From Variovorax sp. J2L1-78 (GTDB taxonomy: Bacteria; Pseudomonadota; Gammaproteobacteria; Burkholderiales; Burkholderiaceae_C), in the NCBI RefSeq assembly GCF_030317205.1, contig NZ_JASZYB010000003.1, forward strand, positions 186,001 to 250,000: a stretch of DNA of 64,000 nucleotides, read 5' to 3'. Under the pieces are notes generated by a model. The model saw only the letters and a list, made by a program, of their open reading frames with translations, made no database searches and was not told the DNA's origin. The translations under genes were made by a program, and so were the position numbers. Below are positions 62,494 through 64,000 of this stretch, piece by piece (position 1 is the first letter of the stretch; the number at the start of each line of letters is the position of its first letter).

Positions 62494-63117
62494 TCAACGC
62501 GGCTCGTCGTCGGTCAAAAAGGCGAAATGCGAGGGCATCGGGCTCGATTCGGGCAGCACGTAGACCAGGCCGCGACGCGTGCCCAGCACCGGCTTCACTT
62601 GCGTGTCGTAGAAGGCGGCCGGCACGTTGATGCAGCCGTAGGAAATGCGGTTGTCGTGAGCGCTCGGCGAGGCCAGTCGCTGCAGCCGCCGTTCTGCTTT
62701 GTTGGTCGCGCGCACCCGGTGCATGGAGATCGCCGCGTCGTAGTCGACCCACACGATGTCCTCGCCGGCGGTGTTGCGGCCGGGCTCCGAGACGAAGCGC
62801 CCCGCCGGGGTCGTGCGTTCATGCGGCAGGATCTGGGCGATCGGCCGTTCACCGATGCCGGGCACCGACACGTCGCCGCGCGCCAGACCGAGCAGCACCG
62901 GCGACGACGCCATCAACGAACCGTTGGCGTCGTAGATCAAGAGGCGTGCCTTCTTCTTGTCGATCAGCGCGAAGGGCTGATGCCGGTTGTCGCCAGTCGC
63001 CACGGCGCGTTGTACGAAGGCCGAGGCCTGGGCGTCGCCGGTTGCCGCATAGGCCGGCACCAGCGTCGCGCCGCAGAGCAGCCACGTGGCGACGAGTCGA
63101 AGCAGGGAAGGGTGCAT
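62494..63117 (-). CDS. L,D-transpeptidase (YkuD)-like exported protein
   Basis: A 207-residue protein with a signal peptide (LVATWLLCGATLVPAYAA). The YkuD catalytic block reads ISYGCINVPAAFYD: the nucleophile cysteine is present, but the normal SHGC histidine is Tyr. The upstream conserved His is in AISMHRVRATNK. This variant is shared, from memory, by a betaproteobacterial subgroup; the protein may still act on peptidoglycan cross-links or may be altered. It is convergent with nothing and shares orientation with the small neighbours. Confidence 0.8.
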   Translation of the reverse strand: MHPSLLRLVATWLLCGATLVPAYAATGDAQASAFVQRAVATGDNRHQPFALIDKKKARLLIYDANGSLMASSPVLLGLARGDVSVPGIGERPIAQILPHERTTPAGRFVSEPGRNTAGEDIVWVDYDAAISMHRVRATNKAERRLQRLASPSAHDNRISYGCINVPAAFYDTQVKPVLGTRRGLVYVLPESSPMPSHFAFLTDDEPR

Positions 63118-63221
63118 GACGCGGTCCCGAGATGGTCGTGAAGGGAAAGACGACGGGCCGGCGACCGCATGCGATCGCCGGCCCCGTGGCCTCTGGGCAG
63201 GTCTCGACCTGGCGGTCGACC

Positions 63222-63497
63222 TCAGTTGCGGTCTGCGCGCGCGGGGCGCATGGCGGGTTCGGCCGGCGCGTTGGGCGCTTGGGCGGGCGTGGTGGTCGTG
63301 CCACTGTTCATCGGTGCGGCACCGGGCGTGGCCGTTGGCGTGCCGGTGGTGCCCATCGGCGTGCCTTGCTGCGTCTGCTGGCCGGCCCCGATGGCCGGAT
63401 TCGACACATTGGGGTTCGGCGGATTGCCCTGCGCCATAGCGACGCCGGCGGCGCCCATCAGCAGAGCGGCGAGAAGGGGAGCGGTGCGCTTGATCAT
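63222..63497 (-). CDS. Small secreted Pro/Thr/Gly-rich protein
   Basis: A 91-residue protein: clean signal peptide (LLAALLMGAAGVAMAQ), then an all low-complexity mature region rich in Pro, Thr, Gly, Ala, Asn and Gln (PPNPNVSNPAIGAGQQTQQG), so intrinsically disordered. No family recognised. GGAG stands about 8 bases before the ATG. The 257 bases upstream (63498-63754) hold no gene that I can support. Confidence 0.7.
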   Translation of the reverse strand: MIKRTAPLLAALLMGAAGVAMAQGNPPNPNVSNPAIGAGQQTQQGTPMGTTGTPTATPGAAPMNSGTTTTPAQAPNAPAEPAMRPARADRN

Positions 63498-63754
63498 GAT
63501 GAATCTCCTGGAGTGGATGAGAGGGAGTCGAACCGGTGAACCCGGCGCTGACGCGGTGGACAGCTGCGTTCAGCCTAGGCAGCGCGAGCGATGTCCCCGT
63601 CGTCCCGGCGCGCGGTGCCGTGTAGGAGAGGCATGCCCACGGTTGTGGCGAATGGGGCTGCGCCGCTGACGGCCAGGGCTGGCGTTGCCATTCGTCCGTG
63701 TTGCTGCGTCGCTGCGCATCGGCGCCTGAGACGCGGGCTCCTCAATGCATCGGC

Positions 63755-64000
63755 TCACGCCTTGGGCGGCGTGCGCAGCGCATCGCGCAGGCCGCCCACG
63801 ATGCCGGCCTGCGCCGGGCGTGCGCGGGTCACCATGCCGATCTCGCGGTGGAAGGTCGCGTCGCCCAGCGTGACTACCCGCACGCCCTCGGGCACGCGCC
63901 AGTTGGCGCGCACGCGCGGCAGCAGGGCGGCGCCCATGCCCAAGCCCACCAGTTGCACGATGCCTTCGAGCTCGTCCATCTCCACGGCGTCCTGCACCTC
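63755..64000 (-). CDS. LysR-type transcriptional regulator, C-terminal fragment
   Basis: The 3' end of a gene cut by the window edge. The visible part LEGIVQLVGLGMGAALLPRV is the typical end of a LysR substrate-binding domain (the 'G-G-A-LLP' turn), followed by HREIGMVTRARPAQAGIVGG. The DNA-binding half lies beyond 64000. Target and ligand cannot be told. Confidence 0.75.
   Translation of the reverse strand, partial: EVQDAVEMDELEGIVQLVGLGMGAALLPRVRANWRVPEGVRVVTLGDATFHREIGMVTRARPAQAGIVGGLRDALRTPPKA

Overview
The window reads as a chromosomal segment of a high-GC betaproteobacterium of the Comamonadaceae (Variovorax/Acidovorax-like). The basis is recalled family resemblance and gene order (fur-bamE-dapB-exbB-exbD, then leuS-lptE-holA, proA, gshA; hpf-ptsN-hprK; mnmA next to a Nudix gene), not a database search. 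Coding is dense, about 50 genes, with many ATGA/TGATG overlaps. No tRNA, rRNA, CRISPR array or insertion sequence was recognised.

Region by region. (1) 1-4050 is an accessory strip, visibly less GC-rich: eight small, mostly unknown genes, all on the minus strand, nearly every junction carrying one copy of a short directly oriented repeat (seven full copies plus a half copy). (2) 4057-7899: lactate utilisation (Bug-type binding protein, lctP, lldD). (3) 8027-9692: mnmA and a Nudix hydrolase, convergent. (4) 9710-15694: an OmpR-type regulator, a LysM-FecR protein, a CHASE2 histidine kinase and a DUF4019 protein in one minus-strand operon, with a divergent BamE-like lipoprotein. (5) 15811-21177: pntAA-pntAB-pntB, a long-chain acyl-CoA ligase and an MTA/SAH nucleosidase. 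(6) 21275-29932: corA, a UvrD-type helicase, hpf-ptsN-hprK, fur, bamE, dapB, exbB-exbD. (7) 29929-37302: glycogen operon glgX-glgC-glgA-glgP on the minus strand, without glgB. (8) 37303-37951: a non-coding interval holding two large inverted-repeat elements facing each other. (9) 37952-42178: leuS-lptE-holA. (10) 42200-47258: an envelope copper-oxidase operon, with two galactose-oxidase/GlxA-like lipoproteins bracketing a c-type cytochrome and a SCO copper chaperone. (11) 47356-56008: proA, gshA, kup, a YitT-like gene, a polysaccharide deacetylase, a BenE-like transporter and gshB. (12) 56054-64000: a Fur-boxed TonB siderophore receptor, a DHA2 exporter coupled to a class II amidotransferase, a zinc metallopeptidase, a CWC-type protein, an L,D-transpeptidase-like protein, a small secreted protein and the C-terminal end of a LysR regulator.

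How the genes work together: housekeeping genes (cell-envelope assembly, lysine/proline/glutathione synthesis, translation) form a backbone into which accessory blocks appear to have been placed: glycogen between exbD and leuS, the copper-oxidase operon between holA and proA. The most interesting candidates for undescribed biology are the copper-oxidase operon (both oxidases keep every galactose-oxidase active-site residue), the gene-plus-repeat array at 1-4050, and the twin hairpin elements at 37349-37774, which share a core but have different yet self-complementary arms.
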